37,849 nt of DNA from Acidobacteriota bacterium (GTDB lineage Bacteria; Acidobacteriota; UBA6911; JACQTF01): contig JACQTF010000223.1 of the NCBI GenBank assembly GCA_016210925.1, positions 1-37,849 on the forward strand. The letters are read 5' to 3'. Numbering within the stretch: the stretch's first letter is position 1; every line of letters starts with the position of its first letter. The notes beneath the pieces are model-generated. The model was not told the origin of the DNA and did not search any database. It saw nothing but the letters and a program-made list of their open reading frames with translations. Below, piece by piece: positions 24,153 to 33,104 of this stretch. The translations under genes and the position numbers were made by a program.

Positions 24153-25400
24153 TTATGAAGTTTTGAATTTCGAGAAGGGAGTCTTTGGAACCAGGAGAAT
24201 GCGGCTGGCAGAATAGTCGTGCAGGTAGACACGATCCCCCACTTCTTTGCCCAGCCCGAAGTGAAAGAGCAACTGGCCGCCCTGCTTGAACTTCACGTCC
24301 ACTTCGGGACGGGACGGTTCCTTTTCTGGAAATTCCTGAACTTTCTCGAACAGGACGGCATCCAGCAGGTCGTTCATTTTGCTGGCGTCTTTCTCTTTCT
24401 TGAGGGTGTCCGTTTTCGTGCCCCAGGTGATCTCAATGACGTCCACTTTGTCGCGCTCCAGCTTCGCAATGGTCTTGTCCCGCAGGTCCAGGAGCGACTT
24501 GTTCAACCCGTCGAAAGTACTTCGCTCGATGAGGAAGACCGGAGCCCGGTCCCGGTCCCGGGCGTAATAAGTTTCCCCCTTCTGCTTCTCCTTCCCCACA
24601 ATGAACTCTTTGGTGCGCTCGCCTTCCGAGAGGACCACCCGGAACTGCGGCCGGTCCAGGCCCAAGGCCTTAAGGTCCTGAGGCTGGTCCACGAACTCCT
24701 TCACCTTGTCGTACGACAGCTTGCTGAAGAGGGTGCGGATCTGATCGGAATCGGCAGCGGCGAACAGAGGCTCCTGCAGCTGCCATTGTTCGCCAGACCT
24801 CACCAGGAGGAAATCTCCCTGGGAAGTGGTCAAGCGAACCTGGCGGACATTGGATTCATTGAACTTTAAGAGAGACCGCTCGCGGAGGTCGTACAGGCTC
24901 TTTTTGATCCCGGTGTAGTTGTACTTCGGAACGAGGAAAACTTGGGGGTTCTGCCCCAGCCTGGCATACACGTAAGAGCCGGTGGGGTTCTCCTGGCCGA
25001 AGTGGACCTCTCCCTGCTGGCCTGCCTGGGCGCGAAAGCCCACGGAGAGCTGGGCAGGATCCAGCCCATAGGCTTTCAGGTCGCCGGCGGGACCTTCCAG
25101 GTCCTTTTCCTTTTTCAGGTCCGCGACATTCTGGGCCACGTACGACCATTCGCTGGTATCGCCTTCGGCCTGCAGGGGAGCAGTGATGGCCCAGTCCTCA
25201 CCGCGCCTCTCGCCGGTGACGGTCTCGGTGGGAGACTTCAAGGTGATGGCCTGGATCTTGTCGTGCGAAACCGAGAAGAGCTTCTTCGCCTCCTCCTCCT
25301 TCGCCTTCCGCGCCTCACCCCCCTTGATTTCGTACCAGTACACGTAAAAGCCCAGTCCCAGGGCGACGGCCAGGAGAATCCAGGTGCTCTTGAATTTCAC
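24153..25400 (-). CDS. Membrane-anchored DUF4340 protein of a Gld-like ABC cassette
   Basis: 415 aa. One N-terminal membrane segment (STWILLAVALGLGFYVYWY) is followed by a large extracytoplasmic region. This region has two or three DUF4340-like repeats rich in (L)GL(D)P-type turns and ERSTFDGLNKSLLDLRDK-type helices, such as KAYGLDPAQLSV and KALGLDRPQFRV. DUF4340 proteins are found behind GldG-like genes and have no known activity. The GTG at 25400 overlaps the upstream stop as GTGA, with AAGGAG about 8 bp upstream. A longer frame starting at 25472 lies inside the upstream gene. It is the last gene of the four-gene cassette. Confidence 0.87.
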   Translation of the reverse strand: MKFKSTWILLAVALGLGFYVYWYEIKGGEARKAKEEEAKKLFSVSHDKIQAITLKSPTETVTGERRGEDWAITAPLQAEGDTSEWSYVAQNVADLKKEKDLEGPAGDLKAYGLDPAQLSVGFRAQAGQQGEVHFGQENPTGSYVYARLGQNPQVFLVPKYNYTGIKKSLYDLRERSLLKFNESNVRQVRLTTSQGDFLLVRSGEQWQLQEPLFAAADSDQIRTLFSKLSYDKVKEFVDQPQDLKALGLDRPQFRVVLSEGERTKEFIVGKEKQKGETYYARDRDRAPVFLIERSTFDGLNKSLLDLRDKTIAKLERDKVDVIEITWGTKTDTLKKEKDASKMNDLLDAVLFEKVQEFPEKEPSRPEVDVKFKQGGQLLFHFGLGKEVGDRVYLHDYSASRILLVPKTPFSKFKTS

Positions 25401-26992
25401 CGCGACTTTCTCCTTCGGGACCACACCACGATGCCAGCGACCAGGGGCGTGGCCGGCACAAAGATCAGGCAACCGTACCGGATCCAGCGAGAATCCCGGG
25501 CCGAGAGGGTGACCTTACGGTCCTCGGGGTCCTTGGGCCGAATGGAGATGCGCTCTTCCTCCGACGCCAGCCAGTTCACGGAATTTAAGAACAAATCACC
25601 GTTCCCCTGCTGGCCGAAGTTGGCGTTGGCAGCGAAATCGGAATCGCCGAAGGCCACAATTCGGGACTTCTTCGTCACCGCCCCCTTGTCATCCTTGCTT
25701 TCCCGGGTCGCGGCCAACCCCAAGCTCACAGGCCCGCGGAGGTCCTTCTTCTCGTCAAAGGTAGGCACCGTTCCCGACTGCAGTTCCGTCTCGCCCCAGC
25801 TCTGATCCGTGGTCTGGAGGATCTTTTCGACCCGGACATCCGGGGGAACGGACTTCGCTTCGGCAATGGAACGGGCCAGGGGAAAGAACGTCATAACGTT
25901 GAATCCCTTGGTGATGGCGTGTCCCTCGTAACGCCCCACCAGGGGAATGATGGGACCGGCGCCGATGAGCCGGCCAATCCCGCTGACATCCAGCACCACG
26001 TCATCGGCCGGTTCCAGACCATAGGGCTGCAGCAACGATTTCAAGGATGCCGACGGTGCCGGATCCGTCAGCACCATCAGGTTGCCACCCCCGTTGACGT
26101 ACTCCTGGATCATTTTGATCTCTTCGGGAAAGGGTTCAGTGGCAGGACCGCCCAGGATGAGGACGCTGCAGTCCTTGGGCACGCCATTCTCCCGGACGAG
26201 ATTGACGGCGCGCACCTGGAAGTTTTCCTTCTCCAGGGCCTGCTTGGCAGCGTTGTAGCCGTCCCTCTCCACATTGTCAAGGCTCTTCTCGCCGTGTCCC
26301 TCCACGAAACAAACGTGCTTCTTTTCGGTTTGCAAGACCTTCAGGATGGCATTGGTGAGATCCTCTTCGTGGATGGGCTCCTGTTGCTTTTCGATCTTCT
26401 CGCGACGGGCCCCGGACTCCACCACCACGGTCCCGTATTCCAGGGAGGTCCCGGTAAAAGGGTTGGTGAACACCCCATACGCTGTCACTTCGTATTGTTT
26501 CGCGCGCTGGGGTTGCTTGTCCGGATCGATGAATTCGAACGACAGCTTTCGACTGCGGCTGCGATATTCCACCAGCAAGTCGTTCAGCAGCCCGTAATCG
26601 CCACCCGGGTAAAAGGCTTTGATGGAAACCGGCTGTTGCAACTTCTCCAGTAGATTCACCGTCTGGCTGGCGAGGCTGAACTCCTTGGTGTGCGTGGTGT
26701 CCCACCGCTTCGGATGCCTCTGTGCCAGGAAATTGACCATCGCCAGGATGGCCACCAACAACAGGACCGACGCGGCGGAATGGGCGCCGTACCGGGTGGA
26801 CCGCTTCCGCCAGCCCGCCCGCAGGTCCGCCAGCTTGAACGGGAAGCTGGCCAGCACCAGAAGGGCGCCGGCGCCCAGTGGGATCTTCGACCACCCATCC
26901 CACGCATCCTGGGTCAGATATCGTAACAACCCTGCCAGAAGGGCCACCCATCCCAGGGGCCAGACGTATTCTCTCAGGATTTTGGGAATCAA
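25397..26992 (-). CDS. GldG-like ABC transporter auxiliary protein
   Basis: 531 aa. Two N-terminal membrane segments (about 10-35 and 70-90) and one near the C-terminus (CLIFVPATPLVAGIVVW) flank a large extracytoplasmic part. That part carries ABC_transp_aux/GldG motifs: TLSLASQ-like KEFSLASQTVNLLEKL, PVSIKAFYPG, YRSRSRKLSFEFIDPDK, HVCFVEGHGEKSL, ILGGPATEPFPEEIKMIQEYV and RIVAFGDSDFAANANF. The family is named for gliding motility in Bacteroidetes but is widespread in non-gliding bacteria. The TTG at 26992 overlaps the upstream stop as TTGA, parallel to the GTGA junction downstream. A GTG at 27001 is the alternative. Confidence 0.88.
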   Translation of the reverse strand: MIPKILREYVWPLGWVALLAGLLRYLTQDAWDGWSKIPLGAGALLVLASFPFKLADLRAGWRKRSTRYGAHSAASVLLLVAILAMVNFLAQRHPKRWDTTHTKEFSLASQTVNLLEKLQQPVSIKAFYPGGDYGLLNDLLVEYRSRSRKLSFEFIDPDKQPQRAKQYEVTAYGVFTNPFTGTSLEYGTVVVESGARREKIEKQQEPIHEEDLTNAILKVLQTEKKHVCFVEGHGEKSLDNVERDGYNAAKQALEKENFQVRAVNLVRENGVPKDCSVLILGGPATEPFPEEIKMIQEYVNGGGNLMVLTDPAPSASLKSLLQPYGLEPADDVVLDVSGIGRLIGAGPIIPLVGRYEGHAITKGFNVMTFFPLARSIAEAKSVPPDVRVEKILQTTDQSWGETELQSGTVPTFDEKKDLRGPVSLGLAATRESKDDKGAVTKKSRIVAFGDSDFAANANFGQQGNGDLFLNSVNWLASEEERISIRPKDPEDRKVTLSARDSRWIRYGCLIFVPATPLVAGIVVWSRRRKSR

Positions 26993-27768
26993 CCTCGCCA
27001 CCTCAAAGATTCAATGGAACGATGGGTCAGGAACAGTCCCACAGCGGTGAAACTCAGGTAGAAGACCACGCCCGGAAGGTCCACCACTCCCTTGGTGAAA
27101 TCCTCCAGGTGCTGGATGACCGAAAGATAGGACAGGACCTCTTTGACGGAGGTCCCCGCCGAGCCTGCGGCGATGTCCACGATCCACAAAAGGAGGATGA
27201 CGCCGAAAGTGATCACGGCCGCCACGATCTGGTTCTCCGTCAGGCTCGAGATGAACAAGCCCAGGGACAGAAGACTCCCCAGGTACAACACCAGGCCCAG
27301 GTAGCCGGAAAGAATGGGCGACAGGTCGGGGTCCCCGAAGGCAAACATGACGCCTGTCATCAGCCCCGTCACCAGGATCATGATCAAGCCAAGCCCCAGG
27401 GAGGCGAAAAACTTTCCCAGCACCAACTGAGCATTGGTGAGGGGAGACGTGAGCAACAGCTCGATCGTACCCCGCTTCTTCTCCTCTGCCAGCAGTCCCA
27501 TGGTCATCATCGGGATCATGAACAGGAGGATGGTGCTCAACACGCCGAAAAAGCTCCGCGCGACCAGGGCCGGGACGTTGACCGGCTGGGGACCGCCGAA
27601 TCGCCCGGACTGCAGGCTCGACAGGGTCGTCTGCTCCACGATCCGCGCCAGAATCTCGTAAAAGAACAGACCCGCCAGAAAAAAGAAAATGGTCAGCACC
27701 ACGTAAGCAACGGGGGAAACGAAATAAGATCGCATCTCCCGCTGGAAAATTGCCCAGGTGTTTTTCAT
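26989..27768 (-). CDS. ABC-2 type permease (GldF-like)
   Basis: 259 aa with six predicted membrane helices. The start NTWAIFQREMRSYFVSPVAYVVL is typical of GldF/NosY-type ABC-2 permeases, and MGLLAEEKKRGTIELLLTSP is the conserved cytoplasmic coupling segment. The last helix is followed by the short tail IESLRWRG. It forms the membrane channel driven by the ATPase encoded 7 bp upstream. The substrate is unknown. Confidence 0.92.
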   Translation of the reverse strand: MKNTWAIFQREMRSYFVSPVAYVVLTIFFFLAGLFFYEILARIVEQTTLSSLQSGRFGGPQPVNVPALVARSFFGVLSTILLFMIPMMTMGLLAEEKKRGTIELLLTSPLTNAQLVLGKFFASLGLGLIMILVTGLMTGVMFAFGDPDLSPILSGYLGLVLYLGSLLSLGLFISSLTENQIVAAVITFGVILLLWIVDIAAGSAGTSVKEVLSYLSVIQHLEDFTKGVVDLPGVVFYLSFTAVGLFLTHRSIESLRWRG

Positions 27769-27775
27769 GGCTCCC

Positions 27776-28714
27776 TCACGAAATCTGTTCCTCCGTGGTG
27801 AGCTGGAGGAAGATCTCCTCCAGGCTCAAGGAGACGATCCGCATCTCCAGCAAGCCCCATCCACCTCCTACCACGGCGGAGGCCAATTCCTTGCGCACAT
27901 CAGCGGCGGGCAGGCAGTCCACGTAGCACTGGATCCGGCCGTTGCTCTCGCTCACCTGCAGTTGGGCCACGCCAGGGATCCGTTCCAGCCGTTCCCGAAA
28001 GCCCGAGGGAGCTCCCTCGGCTTCCAGGAAGACCTTGTTCCCCTTCGCCAGGCGGGAGGTGAGATTGCCCGGGGTATCCACGGCCACCAACTTGCCCTTG
28101 TTGATGATGACCACCCGCTGGCAAGTCATCCCCACTTCGGGAAGGATGTGGGTGGAAAGAATCACCGTGTGAGTCCCCGCGAAGCCCTTGATGAGGTTCC
28201 GGACCTCGATGATTTGCTTAGGGTCCAAGCCGATCGTGGGCTCATCCAGAATCAGGACTTCCGGATGGTGGAGGATGGCCTGCGCCAGCCCCACCCGTTG
28301 CTGGTAGCCCTTGGACAAATGCCCGATGAGGGTCCCGGCCACTTCGGTGACACTGCAAAGCTCCATGGCCTCTTGCACCCGAGCCTCGCGCTGTTGGGAA
28401 TCCACGCCCTTGATCCGCGCCACAAAGGTCAGGAAATCCCTCACCCGCATCTCATGGTACAGGGGAGGGTGCTCGGGAAGATATCCGATGCGTCTCTTGA
28501 CCTCCAGAGGATGGGTAAAGACGTCGAATCCAGCCACCCGGGCTGTCCCCGAGGTCGCAGGCATAAAGCCGCTCAAGATCCTCATGGTGGTGGTCTTGCC
28601 GGCTCCGTTGGGCCCTAAGAACCCCAGGATTTCACCCTTTTCCACCCGGAACGAGATCCCGTCGATGGCCCGGGTGCCGCTGTAAGACTTCGACAGGTTG
28701 TCTACTTCGATCAA
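27776..28714 (-). CDS. ABC transporter ATP-binding protein
   Basis: 312 aa with all nucleotide-binding motifs: Walker A GPNGAGKTT (about 34-42), signature LSKGYQQRVGLAQA, Walker B VLILDEPTIGLDP and H-loop STHIL. A C-terminal extension of about 90 residues is typical of ABC-2 exporters (CcmA/GldA type). The start is the TTG at 28712-28714 with GGGAGG about 9 bp upstream. A longer frame to 28792 would run through the ribosome site and the promoter at 28748-28777. It heads the operon ATPase, permease, GldG-like, DUF4340. Confidence 0.95.
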   Translation of the reverse strand: MIEVDNLSKSYSGTRAIDGISFRVEKGEILGFLGPNGAGKTTTMRILSGFMPATSGTARVAGFDVFTHPLEVKRRIGYLPEHPPLYHEMRVRDFLTFVARIKGVDSQQREARVQEAMELCSVTEVAGTLIGHLSKGYQQRVGLAQAILHHPEVLILDEPTIGLDPKQIIEVRNLIKGFAGTHTVILSTHILPEVGMTCQRVVIINKGKLVAVDTPGNLTSRLAKGNKVFLEAEGAPSGFRERLERIPGVAQLQVSESNGRIQCYVDCLPAADVRKELASAVVGGGWGLLEMRIVSLSLEEIFLQLTTEEQIS

Positions 28715-28747
28715 GCGTCTATTCCTCCCGAGAGCGATAAAGAAATT

Positions 28748-28777
28748 TTTATAAACAAAATCGGAATCCCCAGTCAA
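28748..28777 (-). promoter_or_regulatory. Sigma-70 promoter of the Gld-like ABC operon
   Basis: Minus strand TTGACT (28772-28777), an 18-bp spacer and TATAAA (28748-28753), in an AT-rich patch. The predicted leader is about 27 nt, with the GGGAGG ribosome site before the TTG start. Confidence 0.7.
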
Positions 28778-28882
28778 GAGAGACCCCGTCATCCCATCAC
28801 CCGCCCATGGCCCGCCCGGAGGGGAACGAAGTTGCCAAAGCAGGCGCGGGCTCCGGCAGCCACCGGGAGAAGCCAGCGGCCA

Positions 28883-28919
28883 AGAAAAAAAGCCGCAGGA
28901 CCCATGGGAACTGCGGCTT
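28883..28919 (-). terminator. Intrinsic terminator of the small secreted-protein gene
   Basis: Minus strand: AAGCCGCAG (28911-28919 side) pairs with CTGCGGCTT (28890-28898 side) over a 12-nt loop that itself holds CCCATGGG. A run of T follows. It starts 24 bp after the stop codon at 28943. Confidence 0.88.
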
Positions 28920-28942
28920 GATCAGCGAGATCAGATTCTCAC

Positions 28943-29311
28943 CTATTGCGCAGCGTCCTCTTCGAGGTAGATCTGTTTGACCTTGACCTCTTTGGGACTG
29001 AGGATGACGGCCACCTTGGAGCCCCGGGCCAGGTCCGGGAGCTTCAACTTCTTATTCTTGCTCTTCACCTTAACGCCCTCTGCCAGCGCCAAGACCATGT
29101 TCTCGCCAGTCTTTTCGGATCGAATCACCAACTTCGCTTCTTTTTCGCTGACGACCACCACCTGGCCAAACAGGATCCGCTCGTCTCTGATGCGAATGCC
29201 CAGCTTCTCCATCCGCTTCGAAAGCTCCGATTCTCCCCCGGAGGGGGTCTGGGACCAGGCGGCCCCTCCCGACAGTGCCACCATCAGCAGGACCACTATG
29301 CGTTTGCTCAT
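28943..29311 (-). CDS. Small secreted protein of unknown function
   Basis: 122 aa. The signal peptide (MSKRIVVLLMVALSGGAAWSQ) is followed by a Lys-rich mature part of about 100 residues with alternating beta-strand patterns (ILFGQVVVVSEKEAKLVIRS, LALAEGVKV, SKVAVILSPKEVKVKQIYLEE). No family is recognised; the pattern suggests a small beta-barrel such as an OB-like fold (inference). The ATG at 29311 has AGGAGCC about 7 bp upstream; an in-frame GTG/ATG upstream at 29344 is less likely. Single-gene unit with its own intrinsic terminator. Confidence 0.75.
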   Translation of the reverse strand: MSKRIVVLLMVALSGGAAWSQTPSGGESELSKRMEKLGIRIRDERILFGQVVVVSEKEAKLVIRSEKTGENMVLALAEGVKVKSKNKKLKLPDLARGSKVAVILSPKEVKVKQIYLEEDAAQ

Positions 29312-29404
29312 CCCGGCTCCTATCTCGAGTTCCACCGAACCCACTCGTTGGGTATCGTAAAATGCCTCGGGTCATCGTAACAGGGTAACAGAGCCCACCT
29401 CTCC

Positions 29405-29434
29405 TTGCCACAAATTTCGCGGGGGTGGTATAAG
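29405..29434 (+). promoter_or_regulatory. Promoter of the permease-reductase-LON gene group
   Basis: TTGCCA (29405-29410), an 18-bp spacer and TATAAG (29429-29434), followed by the first permease start about 45 nt after the expected transcription start. Confidence 0.5.
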
Positions 29435-29484
29435 TACGATTCCGCCCGGGACCCGCGGCGGCGCGGAAGATCCCTCACGTCACG

Positions 29485-30429
29485 ATGCTGGCTTTTCTCT
29501 TGAGACGCGGTCTGGAACTGGTCCCGTTGCTGGCGGGGCTGTCCCTGCTGACGTTCTTGCTTGCAGCCCTTTCTCCCGGGGATTATCTGTCCCAACTGGA
29601 GGCGAACCCTCACGTCTCCCGAAGCACCGTGGAAGCCCTTCGGCTTCAATACGGGTTGGACCAGCCCCTTCCGGTCCAATTCTGGAGGTGGATTCGCTCC
29701 CTCGGCTCCGGGAACCTGGGTTACTCCTTCGCGGAGCACCGCCCGGTAACCAACTTGCTGAAGGAGCGCGTCCCGAACACTCTATTACTGGTATTTTCGG
29801 CGTATCTCTGGGCTATCTTGCTGGCATTGCCCGCTGCCCTGCTCGCGGCCCGCCGGCCCGGGAAAGGCTGGGACCGACTGCTGTCCGTGCTGGTGCTCGT
29901 GAGCCTCTCGGTGCCGGCGCTCTTCTCCGGCCTCCTCGCCCTGGCCTGGGCGGCGGAAACAGGCTGGTTGCCCACAGGGGGGATGCACGATCCGGGGGAC
30001 ACCTCTTGGGCCGACTTGCTGGAGCATGTGGTCCTTCCCGCTGGAATCCTGGGTCTGACCGTATGGGCGCTGTTCACTCGGCACCTCAGGGGTGCCCTGC
30101 TGGACATCCTGAATGCTCCCTTCGTCGTCGCCGCCCGGGCCCGGGGGCTGCCCGAATGGCAGGTCCTGATCCGCCACGGGCTCCGGGTGGCCCTCAACCC
30201 CATCCTGAGCCTGGCGGGCAACAGCCTGGGAATCCTGCTGAGTTCGTCCCTCCTGGTGGAATGGATCTTCGGTTGGCCCGGGATGGGAACGCTGATGATT
30301 TCATCCATCCACGACAAGGACCTGTACGTGTTGATGGGAGTCGTGCTGGTGTCCGGAACTTTGGTCCTGCTAGGGAACTGGTTGTCGGACGTCCTGCTGG
30401 CTTGGTCGGACCCGAGGATCCGCCTGTGA
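29485..30429 (+). CDS. Dpp/Opp-type ABC transporter permease (DppB-like)
   Basis: 314 aa, six predicted membrane helices. The start FLLRRGLELVPLLAGLSLLTFLL and the LSPGD turn are typical of DppB/OppB, followed by RLQYGLDQPLPVQFW. The cytoplasmic EAA loop is visible at VVAARARGLPEWQVLIRHGLRVALNPI, followed by GSSLLVEWIF-type LLVEWIFGWPGMG. It imports peptides, nickel or similar solutes with the DppC-like partner encoded next; the substrate cannot be told. Neither a solute-binding protein nor an ATPase gene is nearby. Confidence 0.92.
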   Translation: MLAFLLRRGLELVPLLAGLSLLTFLLAALSPGDYLSQLEANPHVSRSTVEALRLQYGLDQPLPVQFWRWIRSLGSGNLGYSFAEHRPVTNLLKERVPNTLLLVFSAYLWAILLALPAALLAARRPGKGWDRLLSVLVLVSLSVPALFSGLLALAWAAETGWLPTGGMHDPGDTSWADLLEHVVLPAGILGLTVWALFTRHLRGALLDILNAPFVVAARARGLPEWQVLIRHGLRVALNPILSLAGNSLGILLSSSLLVEWIFGWPGMGTLMISSIHDKDLYVLMGVVLVSGTLVLLGNWLSDVLLAWSDPRIRL

Positions 30430-31481
30430 GAGGCAAGTCCGTCCCCGGCCTCCTGTTGCTGGCGGTCCTTTTCCTGGGGGCGGCGCTGGCGGGTTTTCTG
30501 GCGCCCTACCCCTATCGGGCCCAGCACCGGTCCTATTTCTACGGCCCACCCACGCGGATCCACTTCGTGGATGGAGCCGGGCGCTTCCACTGGCGCCCTT
30601 TCGTGTACGCGCAGCGCCCCACAGGTCCGGACCCTTCTTATGAGGAAGACCGGCAACGCCCTTATGCTCTGCGGTTTTTCGTGGCGGGGGAGCCCTACCG
30701 GATCCTGGGCATCGTCCCAGCCCGGACGCACCTCCTGGACGTGGAGGCGCCCGCCGTCCTGGCCCTCCTGGGCACGGACGGCCTGGGCAGGGATATTTTC
30801 TCCCGGCTACTCTTCGCGTCCCAGGTGTCCTTGTCCATCGGCCTGGTGGGAATTCTCTGCTCCTTCGGACCGGGGCTCCTCCTGGGGGCGGTGGCGGGCT
30901 ACCTGGGTGGCTGGTGGGATCGGATCATCATGCGGATCGCCGACCTGCTGGTGACCCTCCCGGGGTTGTTCCTGGTGCTGGCTTTACGCAGCCTCTTTCC
31001 CCTGGACCTGGACAGCCGGACAGCCTACCTCCTCATGGTGGCCATCTTCGGCATGATAGGCTGGTCCAGCCTGGCACGCATCCTCCGCGGCCTGCTCCTC
31101 TCTTTGAAGGAGCAAGAATTCGTGCTCTCCGCACGGGCCGTGGGGGCCACGGGAAGCTCCATCCTGTTCCGGCATCTGTTGCCTCATGCATACACCCCGC
31201 TGCTGGTGCACGCCACACTGGCCATCCCTTCCTTCATCCTGGGGGAGACTGCGCTCTCGTTTTTGGGGATGGGCATTCATGAGCCCTATCCGAGCTGGGG
31301 AAACATGCTCCGGGAGGCCCTCTCCTGGCATGTGCTGACCTCGCACGGATGGGTGTTAAGCCCGGCGGTGGCAATCTTCTTAACGGTGCTGGCTTTTAAC
31401 CTGGTAGGGGATGGCCTCCGGGATTTCCTGGATCCCAAGACTCGAAGGCTGGCCCGTGAGCCATGGTTCCTTCGGGGTTAG
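30426..31481 (+). CDS. Dpp/Opp-type ABC transporter permease (DppC-like)
   Basis: 351 aa. An N-terminal membrane helix is followed by an extracytoplasmic insert of about 85 residues. Then comes the typical HLLGTDxxGRD block (ALLGTDGLGRDIFSRLL), membrane helices, and the EAA loop VLSARAVGATGSSILFRHLLPH. The end GDGLRDFLDPK is diagnostic of DppC/OppC. The start is the GTG overlapping the DppB stop as GTGA (4-bp overlap), giving translational coupling. The frame is open for another 246 codons upstream but only as a shadow of the first permease gene. Confidence 0.92.
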   Translation: MRGKSVPGLLLLAVLFLGAALAGFLAPYPYRAQHRSYFYGPPTRIHFVDGAGRFHWRPFVYAQRPTGPDPSYEEDRQRPYALRFFVAGEPYRILGIVPARTHLLDVEAPAVLALLGTDGLGRDIFSRLLFASQVSLSIGLVGILCSFGPGLLLGAVAGYLGGWWDRIIMRIADLLVTLPGLFLVLALRSLFPLDLDSRTAYLLMVAIFGMIGWSSLARILRGLLLSLKEQEFVLSARAVGATGSSILFRHLLPHAYTPLLVHATLAIPSFILGETALSFLGMGIHEPYPSWGNMLREALSWHVLTSHGWVLSPAVAIFLTVLAFNLVGDGLRDFLDPKTRRLAREPWFLRG

Positions 31482-31523
31482 ATGCGGAGCGAGACGCTGT
31501 TTGTCGGGAGGAGGTAGAGTGGC

Positions 31524-32420
31524 GTGCGACGAGCGCTGGTGACGGGAGCCAGCGGGTTTCTGGGAAGCTACTTGATTCGGGCCCTGGCGGGGACCTGCGA
31601 CGTCGTGGGCACCTATGCCCACCGGGCTCCGGAAGCATCCGGGAACTTCTGCCGGCTGGACCTGGGGCACCCGGAGGAAGTGGAAACCATCCTCGATGAG
31701 CTTCGTCCGGAGGCGCTGGTCCATGCCGCAGCGGCAGCAGACCTGGATTGGTGCGAAAGAGAACCGGAGCGGGCAACTGCCATCAACGTGGAAGGCACCC
31801 GGATCCTCGCCCGGTGGGCAGCCGCACATGGCTGTCGGTTTCTCTACATTTCTACCGATCAGGTCTTTTCCGGGGAACGGGGGCTCTACCGGGAAAGCGA
31901 TCCTGCGTCCCCCATCTGTCACTACGGGCATACCAAACAGCAAGCCGAGACCATCGTGCGCGCATGGGTGCCGGACTCCATCGTCCTCCGAGTCGCCTTG
32001 ATGTTTGGCTGGAGCACCTCCCGGCACCGCAGTGCCTCGAACGCGATCTACGAAAACCTCACCCGGGGGCAGCCTGTGCGGCTCTTCACGGATCAGTACC
32101 GCAGCCCCATCCTGGTGGACTGGGTCGCGGAGGTCGTGGCACGGCTGCTGAGGCTGCCGGAGGCGTCCGGGCTCTGGCACCTGGGCGGGGACCAGAGATG
32201 GAGTCGGTATGAATTTGGGCTGAAGCTGGCGGCATCGTTCGGCCTGGATCCTTCCGGCCTCCTCCCGATCCGAATGGCCGAATTCTCGTCGCTCGCCCCC
32301 AGGGGAAAGGATTGTTCGCTGGATTCGACGCGGATATGCCGGCTGCTGGGACGGACCAGATTTTCCGCAGAGGAGGGACTGAACCGCCTCGCGCGGACCT
32401 CCCCTCCTCGGGTAGAATAG
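31524..32420 (+). CDS. RmlD-like NAD(P)-dependent sugar-nucleotide reductase (SDR family)
   Basis: 298 aa. Extended SDR fold: glycine motif TGASGFLGSYL at the N-terminus, HAAAAADLDWCE near residue 70, ISTDQVFSGERGLYRE, and the catalytic YGHTK (Tyr-x3-Lys). The closest named family is dTDP-4-dehydrorhamnose reductase (RmlD), with the characteristic DQYRSPILVDWVAE segment. No other rml genes are present, so the true substrate is open. GTG start with GGGAGGAGG upstream; 42 bp after the permease gene and 6 bp before the LON-domain gene. Confidence 0.88.
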   Translation: MRRALVTGASGFLGSYLIRALAGTCDVVGTYAHRAPEASGNFCRLDLGHPEEVETILDELRPEALVHAAAAADLDWCEREPERATAINVEGTRILARWAAAHGCRFLYISTDQVFSGERGLYRESDPASPICHYGHTKQQAETIVRAWVPDSIVLRVALMFGWSTSRHRSASNAIYENLTRGQPVRLFTDQYRSPILVDWVAEVVARLLRLPEASGLWHLGGDQRWSRYEFGLKLAASFGLDPSGLLPIRMAEFSSLAPRGKDCSLDSTRICRLLGRTRFSAEEGLNRLARTSPPRVE

Positions 32421-32426
32421 CTGCCC

Positions 32427-33104
32427 ATGCCGTCAGAGATTCGATCGGGGCAGATTGTCCCGGCCTTCCCGCTGCCCAACGTGGTCTTCTTCCCGGAAAC
32501 CCAGCTCCCCCTGCACATCTTCGAACCCAGGTACCGGCAGATGATCCGCGACATCATCGAGGCCGACCGCCTCATTGCCCTGTTCCTACTCGCGCCCGGG
32601 TGGGAGCAGACCTACTATCAGCATCCCGATTTTCACCCCATCGGATCCATCGGCAAAATCAGCCAATGCGAGCCCTTGGCTGACGGCCGGTACAACATCG
32701 TCCTGGAGGCTGTCTGCAAGGTCCGGGCTGTGCGGGTGATTCGTGACGCCCCCTACCAGAAGGTGGAGGTGACACCCCTGGAGGAACGGGTGGACCTGAC
32801 CAGCGAGGAGGTCCAGGGGCACCGGACGGCAGTGGTCCAAATGTTCTCTGGTTACCTGGCGGCGCGGGGCGGCGATTTCTCTTCCTGGAACGCCCTCTTC
32901 CACTCCAGTTCCCTGGCTGCCCTGATTAACACTGTCAGCCAGGCGCTGGACGTGGAGCATGGGGTGAAACAGCAATTGCTGGAACTGAATTCCCTGGCAG
33001 AACGCTGCCGGCAGCTGGAAAGCATCCTGCGGCACGAGCTGGCGGTGCTGGCCGAGCTTCGCACCTTTCGGGCGCTCAAGCCAAAAGACCCACGCTGGAA
33101 CTAG
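32427..33104 (+). CDS. Stand-alone LON substrate-binding domain protein
   Basis: 225 aa. Residues 8-200 match the N-terminal domain of Lon protease (FPLPNVVFFPETQLPLHIFEPRYRQMIRD, IGSIGKISQCEPLADGRYNIVLEAV), followed by a helical tail. There is no AAA or peptidase domain. Such stand-alone proteins are common; the function is unknown, possibly a protein-binding adaptor. Its end overlaps the convergent minus-strand gene by 29 bp. Confidence 0.92.
   Translation: MPSEIRSGQIVPAFPLPNVVFFPETQLPLHIFEPRYRQMIRDIIEADRLIALFLLAPGWEQTYYQHPDFHPIGSIGKISQCEPLADGRYNIVLEAVCKVRAVRVIRDAPYQKVEVTPLEERVDLTSEEVQGHRTAVVQMFSGYLAARGGDFSSWNALFHSSSLAALINTVSQALDVEHGVKQQLLELNSLAERCRQLESILRHELAVLAELRTFRALKPKDPRWN

Noticed and set aside
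29688-30425. Upstream extension of the second permease frame to 29688
   Set aside because: The extension is a Pro/Arg/Gly-rich shadow of the first permease gene. The GTGA overlap at 30426 is the natural coupled start.
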